A DNA stretch of 13,915 bases. It comes from Methanoculleus marisnigri. Its GTDB lineage: Archaea > Halobacteriota > Methanomicrobia > Methanomicrobiales > Methanoculleaceae. The DNA is taken from positions 546 through 14,460 of the forward strand of contig DASQ01000065.1 of NCBI GenBank assembly GCA_002503885.1, written 5' to 3'. Shown here piece after piece: positions 1-7,050 of this stretch; position 1 is the stretch's first letter; each line of letters begins with the position of its first letter. The notes under the pieces were generated by a model. The model had not been told where the DNA came from. It did not search any database and saw nothing but the letters and a program-made list of their open reading frames with translations. Position numbers and translations under genes: made by a program.

Positions 1-93
1 CTCCTTGCCCGACGTGCTTATGAACGCTATGTATCGGCAGGGGGTTACGGATCTCTGGTGGTGCTTCAGGACGATAGTGTGGTGTCAGCCAGT

Positions 94-771
94 TCAGTAT
101 TCCGTGCTCTCGACGGATCGTAACCTGCTGCCGTTATACTGCCGGTATCGAGGTTCGTCGAGCACCTGAGGCGTCTCTTTCTCGATGCCTTTCGTCAGGT
201 CCCGAATGATGGTTACGCTGGCGCCCCGCTCGAGCCAGCCTTCCATGGCATAGCGGTTGCAGTAATCCGAGGCCACGCCGATCAGGGTGACTTCAATGCC
301 GGCGGGGTTGCCGCCGGGACTGATCGCTTCGATGAAATCGTCGCGGGTTACTCTCTCCGTCGGCTGATAGGGATCGTCTACGATATGAAACAGGTTGTCG
401 TGCGCGATCTTTCGCCCGGGATCGTTGAACGATACGTCTGTTAACGTCCTCTCGCTCCACATGTCGTATTGATTCTTCGCTAAATACCGCTTATTTGGCA
501 GACCGGAGACGTCGATACCTAACTCCCGGTCGTTTGTGCCGTATTCGCAGTGGATGGGGAAGACCTTGCCTTCTTCAGTCTTGCTGTATTCTTCCGCAAA
601 ATGCGTATCGAGTGTAATTAACGTGCGATCAAAGACGCCGTTTCTCACCCGGCGCAGAAAGTCGTTCACGGGTGCGATGATCTCCCGTGCGCCCCTGATA
701 TAGAGATTGCCGTCTTCCCGTATGAAGCCGTTCTGCATATCGCCTATCTGTAATAGTTTTACTGTTTTCAT
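94..771 (-). CDS. Nicotinamidase-like cysteine hydrolase (isochorismatase superfamily)
   Basis: 225 aa. The isochorismatase/nicotinamidase fold is recognisable from its catalytic triad: Asp11 in GDMQNGF, Lys99 in AKNQYDMW and nucleophile Cys171 in GVASDYCNRYAMEGW. Asp55 and His57 (LDTHFAEE) with His74 (FPIHCEYGT) match the D-x-H...H metal site of nicotinamidases and the PncA-type P-x-H-C-x-x-G-T segment, so amide hydrolysis of nicotinamide (NAD salvage) or a similar small amide is more likely than isochorismate cleavage. The substrate is inference. It is probably cytosolic, with no signal peptide or membrane segment. The ATG at 771 is preceded by a GGGAG ribosome binding site about 10 nt upstream, which supports this start. 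The gene looks less GC-rich than the core genes to its right, consistent with an accessory origin. It lies downstream of the DUF3795 gene on the same strand with a gap of about 190 bp; I see no clear TATA box there. Confidence 0.85.
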   Translation of the reverse strand: MKTVKLLQIGDMQNGFIREDGNLYIRGAREIIAPVNDFLRRVRNGVFDRTLITLDTHFAEEYSKTEEGKVFPIHCEYGTNDRELGIDVSGLPNKRYLAKNQYDMWSERTLTDVSFNDPGRKIAHDNLFHIVDDPYQPTERVTRDDFIEAISPGGNPAGIEVTLIGVASDYCNRYAMEGWLERGASVTIIRDLTKGIEKETPQVLDEPRYRQYNGSRLRSVESTEY

Positions 772-962
772 CGGTTTAGACTCCCTTGTTGTCCTATCGG
801 GCGGCTCTGCAGAAAGGTTCGATCACATCCCTGATAGCATTGTTGTGCTGGAGACGATACCCCATTCCTCGCCCGGCCGTTTTCTCCCTCCGGGCACGCC
901 GTCGTGGACCGGCAGCTGGTCGAAGGGGGAGGCGGCAATCGTCCTCCTGGAACGTGCCGCCT

Positions 963-1388
963 TCACCCGTTCCGGTCCGGCTCATACCCGCATGCCGGGC
1001 ACCGGTAGTGGTAGAAGACGATCGTTTTCCCGCACGTCGGGCAGCGCCACCTCTCTTCTTCTCCAGGCAGCCATACATCGAGGCCCTGCTCCTCTATCTC
1101 GCGGAGGTTCTCGTATATCTCATGGCGGTACCTGAATCGCTCGTTGCCCGGGTAGGACCCCTGGAGTTTGTCGGTCAGCTTGCAGGGGAAATCCGCGCAT
1201 TGCGAGCAGAGTGCAAGATCCTTCCCCTCAAAACAGCACTGGCGGATCTTGCAGTTCCACTTGCTGGTGCGCCGCTGCTTGCGGTTCTCCGAGCCGCACC
1301 CCCTGCACCCTTTCCCGAATGAGGGGCATGCTCCGCAGTAGACGCCGCACGGGGCCATACGGTCGGGGAGCCTCCTGGTTTCCGGCAT
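963..1388 (-). CDS. DUF3795 cysteine-rich protein with C-terminal zinc ribbon
   Basis: 141 aa from the chosen start. The N-terminus has the DUF3795 signature (APCGVYCGACPSF), followed by many Cys in CxxC-like spacing (GCRGCG, CKIRQCC, CSQCADFPC), likely metal ligands. The last ~30 residues add a separate zinc ribbon: CPTCGK, then about 10 residues, then CPACGY. The family is common in methanogens and anaerobes and has no established biochemical function; metal or Fe-S binding is inference. The frame is open up to an ATG at 1457, but the family starts just before APCG. I chose the ATG at 1388 because GAGGG lies about 4 nt upstream and GGTGAG a little further. An ATG at 1358 (MAPCGVY) is the alternative. 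It sits downstream of the broken hepT on the same strand; the longest reading would overlap the hepT end. Confidence 0.75.
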   Translation of the reverse strand: MPETRRLPDRMAPCGVYCGACPSFGKGCRGCGSENRKQRRTSKWNCKIRQCCFEGKDLALCSQCADFPCKLTDKLQGSYPGNERFRYRHEIYENLREIEEQGLDVWLPGEEERWRCPTCGKTIVFYHYRCPACGYEPDRNG

Positions 1389-1419
1389 CGACCCTCTTTT
1401 ACTCACCGAATACGGTTTC

Positions 1420-1770
1420 TCATTTTCCGCCGGGGGTGTTTCTGCGGTTGGCCTCATTGAGGATCGACTGGATTCCCTGCTTGAGCACCGGGAGGTCGTC
1501 GTGTACGGTCAGGAATATTGCTTCGTAATCCACGCCAAAGTAATGGTGGATGATCCTCGCATTCCTGCCGCTTCCCTCCAGGGGATCTCCGGGTGCTCCT
1601 GCGCGAGCTCCGGCGAGATCATCTTTGCCGCCTCGCCGATGATGGTCAGCATGCGCTCGATCCCGGCGACCCCTGAGGTCCTCCACCGACGAGATGCCTT
1701 CTGAGAACTCCTCGATGCTTGTGATTGCATCAAGGATGTGGCGGAGATACGCGGGGTCCTTTGGCTTCAT
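1420..1770 (-). pseudogene. HepT-like toxin (DUF86), disrupted by two frameshifts
   Basis: The N-terminal part (MKPKDPAYLRHILDAI...) and C-terminal part (RIIHHYFGVDYEAIFLTVHDDLPVL) are typical of DUF86/HepT and lie in one frame. The conserved middle (IERMLTIIGEAAKMISPEL...HPEIPWREAAGMR) lies in another. The frame shifts at about 1663-1677 and shifts back at about 1553-1566; the first break also looks a little short against the family. HepT proteins are HEPN RNases with an R-x(4-6)-H motif, and here the second frameshift falls inside that motif, between GMR and the HHYFG segment. A normal product therefore cannot be made by standard decoding. The start overlaps the end of the upstream mntA fragment by 41 bp, the usual operon order for this pair. 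Two sequencing errors are an alternative, but the MntA partner is also damaged, which favours real decay. Confidence 0.8.
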
Positions 1771-1942
1771 AGATCACCACGGCATCACGGTGTACTGCAT
1801 CGGCAAGATAGGGACTGACGGCGTTTTCGGTGATGAGGTCCACGTCTCTCCCGAGAGTCCGCTTGAGTTCGTCCTCGATCCGCACAAGCTGGAAGAGGCT
1901 TTTGGGGCGGGCAAACCTGACCAGGATAGAATGGCAGAACAA
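1730..1942 (-). pseudogene. MntA-like minimal nucleotidyltransferase, C-terminal fragment
   Basis: The open frame (ILVRFARPKSLFQLV, then RIEDELKRTLGRDVDLIT, then HRDAVVIYEA) matches the second half of MntA-type minimal nucleotidyltransferases, the antitoxins that AMPylate HepT in type VII toxin-antitoxin systems. Recognisable similarity starts at about 1927. The expected upstream half, with the GSxARG nucleotide-binding motif and first D-x-D metal ligands, is absent: no frame on the minus strand between 1928 and about 2300 contains it. That stretch is instead the start of the plus-strand AHSA1 gene. The fragment therefore lacks its active site. The ATG at 1942 is only the limit of the open frame, not a credible start. 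Loss of the N-terminus is seen directly; deletion or recombination as the cause is inference. Confidence 0.75.
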
Positions 1943-2494
1943 TCACGAAGAAGCGACGAGCCGACCGCAGGCCGTGGTATGAGCCAGGGGGAGCAAGTCC
2001 TGAAAGAGAGGAATCCTACCCGGATTACTGCAGAGCCCGGAAAGCAGGAGATGATCGTCACCCGGGAGTTCGACGCTCCACGAGACCTGATCTTCCGGGC
2101 TCACACCGACCCGAAACTCTATGAGCAGTGGATAGGTCCGCGAGGCTTCACCACGAAGATTGAGACGTTCGAATCCCGCAACGGGGGCAGCTGGCGGTAT
2201 ATTCAGACGGATAAGGATGGCAACGAGTACGGGTTCCACGGGGTGAACCACGATGTGGCACCTCCCGAGCGGATCATCCAGACATTTGAGTACGAGGGGC
2301 TCCCGGAACCGGGACACGTCATCCTCGAGGCGGCGAAGTTTGACGAGCTGCCCGGGAGCCGGACAAGATTTATTGGCCGGTCGGTCTTCCTGTCGGTGGA
2401 GGATCGCGACGGGATGATGCAGTCCGATATGGAGGAGGGCATGAAGGACTCCTACTCCCGGCTGGACGAGCTCCTGGAGAGACTACAGAAGTGA
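1931..2494 (+). CDS. AHSA1/SRPBCC-domain protein
   Basis: 187 aa from the ATG at 1931. The sequence from ITAEPGKQEMIVTREFDAP to the end is a full AHSA1 (activator of Hsp90 ATPase homologue 1-like) START/SRPBCC domain, with family hallmarks FDAPRDLIFRAHTDP, YEQWIGPRGF, NGGSWRYI, DGNEYGFHGV and a C-terminal EEGMKDSYSRLDELL helix. These small proteins form a helix-grip hydrophobic cavity; prokaryotic members are mostly uncharacterised, so ligand and role are unknown. The frame is open further upstream, but that part is antisense to the broken mntA/hepT. An ATG at 1979 is an equal start candidate, since the ~30 residues before ITAEPG (MAEQSRRSDEPTAGRG...) are not part of the family domain and neither start has a strong ribosome binding site. 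The start lies within a few bases of the mntA break, so the original promoter and N-terminus may have been altered. Confidence 0.85.
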   Translation: MAEQSRRSDEPTAGRGMSQGEQVLKERNPTRITAEPGKQEMIVTREFDAPRDLIFRAHTDPKLYEQWIGPRGFTTKIETFESRNGGSWRYIQTDKDGNEYGFHGVNHDVAPPERIIQTFEYEGLPEPGHVILEAAKFDELPGSRTRFIGRSVFLSVEDRDGMMQSDMEEGMKDSYSRLDELLERLQK

Positions 2495-2518
2495 ACTACC
2501 CCGCCCTTACGGACGGGG
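2491..2518 (-). repeat. Hairpin plus TTCAC, resembling an IS200/IS605 right end
   Basis: On the minus strand the stem CCCCGUCC / GGGCGGGG closes a GUAA (GNRA) loop at 2499-2518, followed by TAG and TTCAC at 2495-2491. The one weak pair is G-U on the minus strand but C-A on the plus strand, so the structure is favoured as minus-strand RNA or single-strand DNA. A GC hairpin followed by a TTCAC/TCAA-like tetra- or pentanucleotide is the layout of IS200/IS605 right ends and of omega-RNA 3' ends. The assignment is inference; no transposase domain is recognisable beside it. TTCAC overlaps the AHSA1 stop codon. Confidence 0.35.
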
Positions 2519-2840
2519 AACCGTGCCGTGGTGAGGGACGACACCGGTGATAAATGCTCGTGTGAAACAGGGATCCGATCTCGACGTCGGTAGTGGGCGG
2601 TAGTAATCGTGAGCGGTCGTGGCGGGACTGCCGGGTGACTGCACGCCCTGTCATCCGGCCCCGGGCTGGAGGATGGGAAGGGGTGAGTAAAAACTGTGGA
2701 ACAAGCGCGCGTGGACGGCGGGCGCAACCCCCGGTGGAAACACAGGAGTCCGGAGATCATGCCCCGGGGAAGGCACCCTTGTCCGTATGGTGACAGCGCA
2801 AAATCATAGGATTTATCGGCTATTTCGAAGGATTTCACTC
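2519..2840. other. Long intergenic stretch without a recognisable gene
   Basis: About 320 bp, GC-rich, with codon-poor open frames on both strands. The best plus-strand candidate (GTG at 2683 to 2793, 36 codons) has GGGG just upstream but an arginine/proline-rich product unlike any family I know. The minus frame across 2838-2452 reads through the hairpin and antisense to AHSA1, so it is unlikely to be a protein. The stretch could be degraded transposon sequence belonging to the hairpin end at 2499-2518. I see no zinc finger or DED catalytic residues of TnpB in it. Confidence 0.5.
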
Positions 2841-2844
2841 CTTG

Positions 2845-2878
2845 AAAAAAGTCAGAAAAATGAGTTGTTTCATAAAAA
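2845..2878 (-). terminator. Oligo-T terminator of the tRNA-Val gene
   Basis: Just downstream of the tRNA on the minus strand are three T tracts, T5 (2878-2874), T5 (2860-2856) and T6 (2850-2845), without a GC hairpin. This is the usual form of archaeal intrinsic termination. Confidence 0.7.
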
Positions 2879-2883
2879 GATAG

Positions 2884-2957
2884 TGGGCCCGCTGAGATTC
2901 GAACTCAGGACCTCCGCCATGTCAAGGCGACGTCATAACCAGCTAGACCACGAGCCC
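2884..2957 (-). tRNA. tRNA-Val (GAC anticodon)
   Basis: 74 nt cloverleaf on the minus strand. The acceptor stem GGGCTCG pairs with CGGGCCC (one G-U) and the discriminator base is A. The anticodon arm is CGCC-TTGACAT-GGCG with anticodon GAC, reading GUC/GUU valine codons. The T arm contains the standard GTTCGAATC. CCA is not encoded. There is no intron. A TATA box lies upstream and T tracts follow. Confidence 0.95.
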
Positions 2958-2984
2958 GACGATCAATAAAGTTGGTGCTCCGGG

Positions 2985-2992
2985 TATAAAAT
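2985..2992 (-). promoter_or_regulatory. TATA box of tRNA-Val
   Basis: On the minus strand ATTTTATA, centred about 31 bp before the mature tRNA 5' end. With archaeal spacing of about 25 bp the transcript would start a few bases upstream of the tRNA. Confidence 0.65.
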
Positions 2993-3006
2993 TATTGCCA
3001 CGCGCC

Positions 3007-3011
3007 AAAAA
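3007..3011 (-). terminator. Possible T-tract terminator of serA
   Basis: A T5 run (CGGTTTTTGGC on the minus strand) about 70 bp after the serA stop and just before the tRNA promoter. It is short, and some read-through into the tRNA is possible. Confidence 0.3.
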
Positions 3012-3079
3012 CCGCTCCGTGCCGGTTCCGCCCCATCGGGAGTGGCACGCGCTGCAAAAGAGGGGGTTGGCCGGACCGA

Positions 3080-4663
3080 TCAGATCTCGGCGTGCTTCGC
3101 CGTGTGGATGCCGTCGATCCTGCGGATCTCGGCCATCGCATCGGCCGGTACCGCCGAATCGACCGTCAGGACCATCAGCGCCTCTTCGCCGGGCTTGTGG
3201 CGTCCCACCTGCATCCCGGCGATGTTCACGTTCACCCGGCCGAGGATCGTCGCGGCCTTGCCGATGACGCCCGGCTTGTCGGTGTGGCGGGAGATGACCA
3301 CGTGGCCGGTCGGGGTCAGGTCGGTCATGTATCCGCCGATGCTCACGATCCGCGCCCGGTTCGGGCCTGAGACGCTGCCGCTCACCGACTCGGTCATCCT
3401 GTCGGTCTTCGCGGTGATGCTGATGATGTTCCGGAATCCCTGCGCTTCCTCAGTCGTCGTCTCGCTCATCCGGATACCGCGCTCCTTTGCGACGAACTCC
3501 GCGTTCACGATGTTGACCGGCACCTGCAGGATCGGGTCGAGGAGGCCCTTCAAGATGACGCGGGTGACGAACTTCGTGTTCGGCAGCGCCGCGGCCTCGC
3601 CCCCGTAGGTGATCTCGATCGACTCGAGCCTGCCTTCGATGAGCTGGATGAGAAGGCTGCCCATCTTCTGCGCGAGCACCGCGTAGGGCTCGACCAGCGC
3701 CTGCTGCTCTGCGGGGATCATCGGCGCGTTCACCACATACTTCGCCGGGCCGCCCTCGAGCACGCTGATGCACTGGTTTGCCACCGAGATGGAGACGTTC
3801 TTCTGCGCCTCGACCGTGCTTGCCCCGAGGTGCGGCGTCACGATGACCGTATCCAGCCCGAGGAGCGGGGAGTCCGTCGGCGGCTCCGTCTCAAAGACAT
3901 CAAGCGCCGCACCGGCGACCTTGCCGCTCGCAATCGCGTCCGCGAGCGCCTTCTCATCGATGATCCCGCCACGGGCGCAGTTGATCATCCGCACGCCGTC
4001 CTTCATGGTGGCGATGGACTTCTCGTTGATGACGTGGCGCGTCTCCTTGATCAGCGGCGTGTGGACGGTGATGACGTCTGCCCTCCGGAAGAGTTCGTCG
4101 AGCGGCACCAGTTCCACGCCGAGGCTTGCAGCCCTCTCCTTGCTGATGAACGGGTCGTAGGCGATGCACTTCATCTGCATTGCCCTTGCACGCTTCGACA
4201 CCTCGATTCCTATACGCCCGAATCCCACGATGCCGAGGATCTTGTCGTTCAATTCGACGCCCATGAACTTAGAGCGCTTCCACTCGCCCTTCTTCAAGGA
4301 TGCGGTCGCCTGGGGAATATTGCGCGCGAGCGAGAGCATCATCGCCATCGTGTGCTCCGTGGCCGCGAGAGTATTGCCTTCAGGAGCGTTCGCGACGATG
4401 ATGCCCCTGCGCGTCGCCGCCTCGGTATCGATATTGTCGACGCCGGCGCCGGCACGGCCGATGAACTTGAGTTTCGTTCCCGCATCGATGACCCGCGCCG
4501 TAACCTCGGTGCCCGAGCGTACCAGCAGGGCATCGTAGTCGCCGATAGTAGCAACGAGTTGATCCTCGGTTAGCCCGGTGTTGACATCCACATCGCAGAA
4601 TCCCTTCAGGATGTCAATCCCTTCCTCTGCCAGCGGGTCGCTGACCAGCACTCTATATTTCAC
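3080..4663 (-). CDS. serA: D-3-phosphoglycerate dehydrogenase
   Basis: 527 aa, the full length of the long SerA type. It oxidises 3-phosphoglycerate to 3-phosphohydroxypyruvate with NAD+, the first step of phosphorylated serine biosynthesis, in the cytosol. Residues ~1-100 and 280-310 form the substrate domain. The NAD-binding Rossmann domain has GFGRIG at 147-152 and Asp170 (AYDPF). Catalytic residues are visible: Arg231 (NCARGGIID), Glu260 (FETEPP) and His278 (TPHLGAS). Residues ~315-450 match the allosteric substrate-binding domain and ~452-527 an ACT domain (RHTDKPGVIGKAATIL), so serine or another amino acid may regulate it. The start is a GTG at 4663, preceded by GGGTTGA, and translation from it gives the normal SerA N-terminus (KYRVLVSDPLAEEGID). 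It is divergent from ppsA over an 80-bp spacer. Confidence 0.97.
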   Translation of the reverse strand: MKYRVLVSDPLAEEGIDILKGFCDVDVNTGLTEDQLVATIGDYDALLVRSGTEVTARVIDAGTKLKFIGRAGAGVDNIDTEAATRRGIIVANAPEGNTLAATEHTMAMMLSLARNIPQATASLKKGEWKRSKFMGVELNDKILGIVGFGRIGIEVSKRARAMQMKCIAYDPFISKERAASLGVELVPLDELFRRADVITVHTPLIKETRHVINEKSIATMKDGVRMINCARGGIIDEKALADAIASGKVAGAALDVFETEPPTDSPLLGLDTVIVTPHLGASTVEAQKNVSISVANQCISVLEGGPAKYVVNAPMIPAEQQALVEPYAVLAQKMGSLLIQLIEGRLESIEITYGGEAAALPNTKFVTRVILKGLLDPILQVPVNIVNAEFVAKERGIRMSETTTEEAQGFRNIISITAKTDRMTESVSGSVSGPNRARIVSIGGYMTDLTPTGHVVISRHTDKPGVIGKAATILGRVNVNIAGMQVGRHKPGEEALMVLTVDSAVPADAMAEIRRIDGIHTAKHAEI

Positions 4664-4743
4664 AGTTCAACCCATATCTAGTTCGACATCATATGTCTTG
4701 ATGCTTTTTCCTCCGAAATCTTTTATGTAATGGTGAGAAGTAT
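4664..4743. promoter_or_regulatory. Divergent serA/ppsA promoter region
   Basis: This 80-bp AT-rich spacer must hold promoters for both genes. On the minus strand, CATATGATG around 4687-4695 is about 28 bp from the serA GTG and could be its TATA box, giving a very short leader. On the plus strand, CTTTTATGT (4719-4727) is the best TATA candidate for ppsA, though it is close to the start codon. GGTGAG at 4732-4737 is a ribosome binding site 6 nt before the ppsA ATG at 4744. The promoter assignments are inference. Confidence 0.45.
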
Positions 4744-7050
4744 ATGTGTGGTGCGAGCATGAAGGAAATGCCCAACGTTCTGTGGCTCGAAGAAATAAAG
4801 AAGGAAGATATCGTCTCCGTAGGGGGAAAGGGAGCATCTCTTGGTGAGATGACCTCCATCGGACTTCCTGTACCGAAGGCTTTTGTGGTGACTGCCCAGG
4901 CGTTCCGCAGGTTCCTCGTTGAGACCGGGATCGAAGATGCACTCTTCCGCAGACTGGAGCGTCTGGACGTTGAAGATAACGGAGCCCTGGAATCGGTCTC
5001 CAGGGATGTGCAGGACCTCGTCCTGAGCGTCGAGATCCCCGATCACATCATAGAGGAGATCACCGATGCATACGCCCGTATGGGGGCGGACGGAACGGTC
5101 GTCGCCGTCCGGTCGAGCGCGACCGCCGAAGACCTGCCTGAGGCCAGTTTCGCCGGCCAGCAGGAGACATACCTCAATATTCTCGGTGATGTTGACCTCC
5201 TCGATGCGGTTCAGCGATGCTGGGCCTCGCTGTATGGCGCGCGTGCCATCTACTACCGGGCAAAACAGGGGTTCGACGACCGGAGCGTGAACATCGCCGT
5301 CGTCGTGCAGGAACTCATCCGGTCGGAGAAGTCCGGGGTTATGTTCACCTCCCACCCCGTTACCGGCGAGCCCCTGACGATCGTCGAGGGCTCGTGGGGA
5401 CTCGGCGAAGCCATCGTCTCGGGCAGCGTCTCCCCTGACAACTATGTCTTTGACCTGCGCTCCGAGCGGGTGGTCGACCGCCTGATCGCCGAAAAGGAGA
5501 TCATGATCGTCCCGGAGGGCGAGCACGGGACGAAGATCGTCGCTCTCACCGGCGAACAGCGGATCGCCCCGGTCCTCTCCGACGCGGAAGTGGCGCGCCT
5601 CGCCATGCTCGGGAAGATCGCAGAGGACCACTACAGCAATCCTCAGGATATCGAGTGGGCGATCGTCGGGAGCGACGTCTTCATCCTCCAGTCCCGGCCC
5701 ATAACGACCATCCGGCGCCCGGAGATCCCCCGTGCCGGAGCGGAATCTGCAGGAAAGGGCAGGGGCACGTTTGGCGTGATGCTGCTCGAGGGCCAGGGTG
5801 CTTCCCCCGGCGTCGCGAGCGGCCGGGTTGTGATTGTGCGGGACGTCAAGGACACGAGCGCCGTCAAGGACGGCGATATCCTGGTCACCAAGATGACCAA
5901 CCCCGACATGGTTCCGGCGATGCGGCGGGTCAGCGCCATCGTCACCGATGAAGGCGGCATGACCTGCCACGCGGCCATCGTGAGCCGGGAACTCGGGACA
6001 CCCGCGGTTGTCGGAACCAAGAAAGCAACGAAGATTCTCAAAGACGGACAGATCATCACCGTCGACGGGGAGAAGGGCACGATCTACGAGGGAGTGGTCG
6101 AGGCTCCGGCGGCAGCACCGGCAGCCCCGACGGCGGCGGCGGCGCCCGCTCAGGTCATCACCGGCACGCTCGTCAAGGTGAACGTCTCCCTCCCCGAGGC
6201 CGCACAGCGGGCTGCCGCGACCGGAGCCGACGGCGTCGGCCTCCTCCGGATCGAGCACCTCATCCTCGGCCTCGCGAAGACTCCCGGCTGGTATATCGAC
6301 CACGGCGAGGAGGAGGAGTTCATCGGCGAACTCTACGGCGGCATCAAGACGGTGCTCGACGCCTTCCCCGGTAAGCCCGTCTGGGTCAGGACCCTGGATG
6401 CCCCGACCGACGAGTTCCGGAACATGGAGGGCGGCCAGGACGAGCCGATCGAGCACAACCCGATGCTCGGCTGGCGCGGCATCCGCCGCGACCTCCGGAG
6501 CCCCGACCAGTTCCGCATGCAGGTGGAGGCCTTCAAGAGGCTCTGGGCTGCAGGCTATGACAATCTCGGCGTGATGTTTCCCATGGTTAACCACCCCAGG
6601 GAGTTCGTCCAGGCCCGGGCAATGATGAAGGGCTGGGGGGTCGACGTGGAGAACGTGACCCTCGGCATCATGGTCGAGATCCCGAGCAGCGCCATCCTCA
6701 TCGAGGACTTCATCAAGGCCGGGATCCGGTTCGCCTCGTTCGGGACAAACGACCTCATCCAGTACACGCTCGCCATCGACCGGAACAACGAGAACGTCGC
6801 CGACATGTACGAGCCCGAGCACCCCGCCGTGCTCCGGCTGATCGACTACGCGATCAAAGCCTGCCGCGAGCACGGTATCGAGTGCTCCATCTGCGGCCAG
6901 GCCGGCTCCGATCCCAAAATGGCTGCGTGGCTTGTCGGGCACGGCATCACCAGCGTGTCCGCAAACATCGATGCGATTCCCCGTATCCGTGAGGCCGTAG
7001 CACGGAAAGAGCAGCAGATTCTCCTTGATGCGGCGAGAAGAAATGCGTGA
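4744..7050 (+). CDS. ppsA: Phosphoenolpyruvate synthase
   Basis: 768 aa. It converts pyruvate + ATP + water to PEP + AMP + Pi, the gluconeogenic entry point in methanogens that make pyruvate from acetyl-CoA and CO2. Residues ~15-330 are the PPDK/PEP-synthase ATP-binding domain (GGKGASLGEM, VRSSATAEDLPEASFAGQQE). Residues ~360-450 are the swivelling phosphohistidine domain with catalytic His409 in GGMTCHAAIVSRELGTPAVVG. Residues ~475-768 are the PEP-binding barrel (GADGVGLLRIEH, SFGTNDLIQYTLA, and Cys717 in ICGQAGSDP). An Ala/Pro-rich linker at residues 454-470 separates the last two domains. The ATG at 4744 has GGTGAG 6 nt upstream; an in-frame ATG at 4759 (MKEMPNVLWL) matches the usual N-terminus and is a real alternative. 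First gene of a plus-strand run; it overlaps mfnA by 8 bp. Confidence 0.96.
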   Translation: MCGASMKEMPNVLWLEEIKKEDIVSVGGKGASLGEMTSIGLPVPKAFVVTAQAFRRFLVETGIEDALFRRLERLDVEDNGALESVSRDVQDLVLSVEIPDHIIEEITDAYARMGADGTVVAVRSSATAEDLPEASFAGQQETYLNILGDVDLLDAVQRCWASLYGARAIYYRAKQGFDDRSVNIAVVVQELIRSEKSGVMFTSHPVTGEPLTIVEGSWGLGEAIVSGSVSPDNYVFDLRSERVVDRLIAEKEIMIVPEGEHGTKIVALTGEQRIAPVLSDAEVARLAMLGKIAEDHYSNPQDIEWAIVGSDVFILQSRPITTIRRPEIPRAGAESAGKGRGTFGVMLLEGQGASPGVASGRVVIVRDVKDTSAVKDGDILVTKMTNPDMVPAMRRVSAIVTDEGGMTCHAAIVSRELGTPAVVGTKKATKILKDGQIITVDGEKGTIYEGVVEAPAAAPAAPTAAAAPAQVITGTLVKVNVSLPEAAQRAAATGADGVGLLRIEHLILGLAKTPGWYIDHGEEEEFIGELYGGIKTVLDAFPGKPVWVRTLDAPTDEFRNMEGGQDEPIEHNPMLGWRGIRRDLRSPDQFRMQVEAFKRLWAAGYDNLGVMFPMVNHPREFVQARAMMKGWGVDVENVTLGIMVEIPSSAILIEDFIKAGIRFASFGTNDLIQYTLAIDRNNENVADMYEPEHPAVLRLIDYAIKACREHGIECSICGQAGSDPKMAAWLVGHGITSVSANIDAIPRIREAVARKEQQILLDAARRNA

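Noticed and set aside
786..1322. Plus-strand frames opposite the DUF3795 gene and its downstream spacer
   Set aside because: The opposite strand carries a clear cysteine-motif protein and these frames show no family resemblance.
1694..1930. Upstream extension of the AHSA1 frame
   Set aside because: It is antisense to recognisable MntA and HepT sequence, and the AHSA1 domain begins well after 1979.
2683..2793. Short plus-strand frame starting at GTG with GGGG upstream
   Set aside because: 36 codons, basic and proline-rich, with no recognisable family and no neighbouring partner. It is likely chance in GC-rich DNA.
2452..2838. Minus-strand frame of 128 codons across the hairpin and the AHSA1 3' end
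   Set aside because: It reads through the hairpin and antisense to AHSA1, has no domain, and is Ser/Arg/Pro-rich without conserved motifs.
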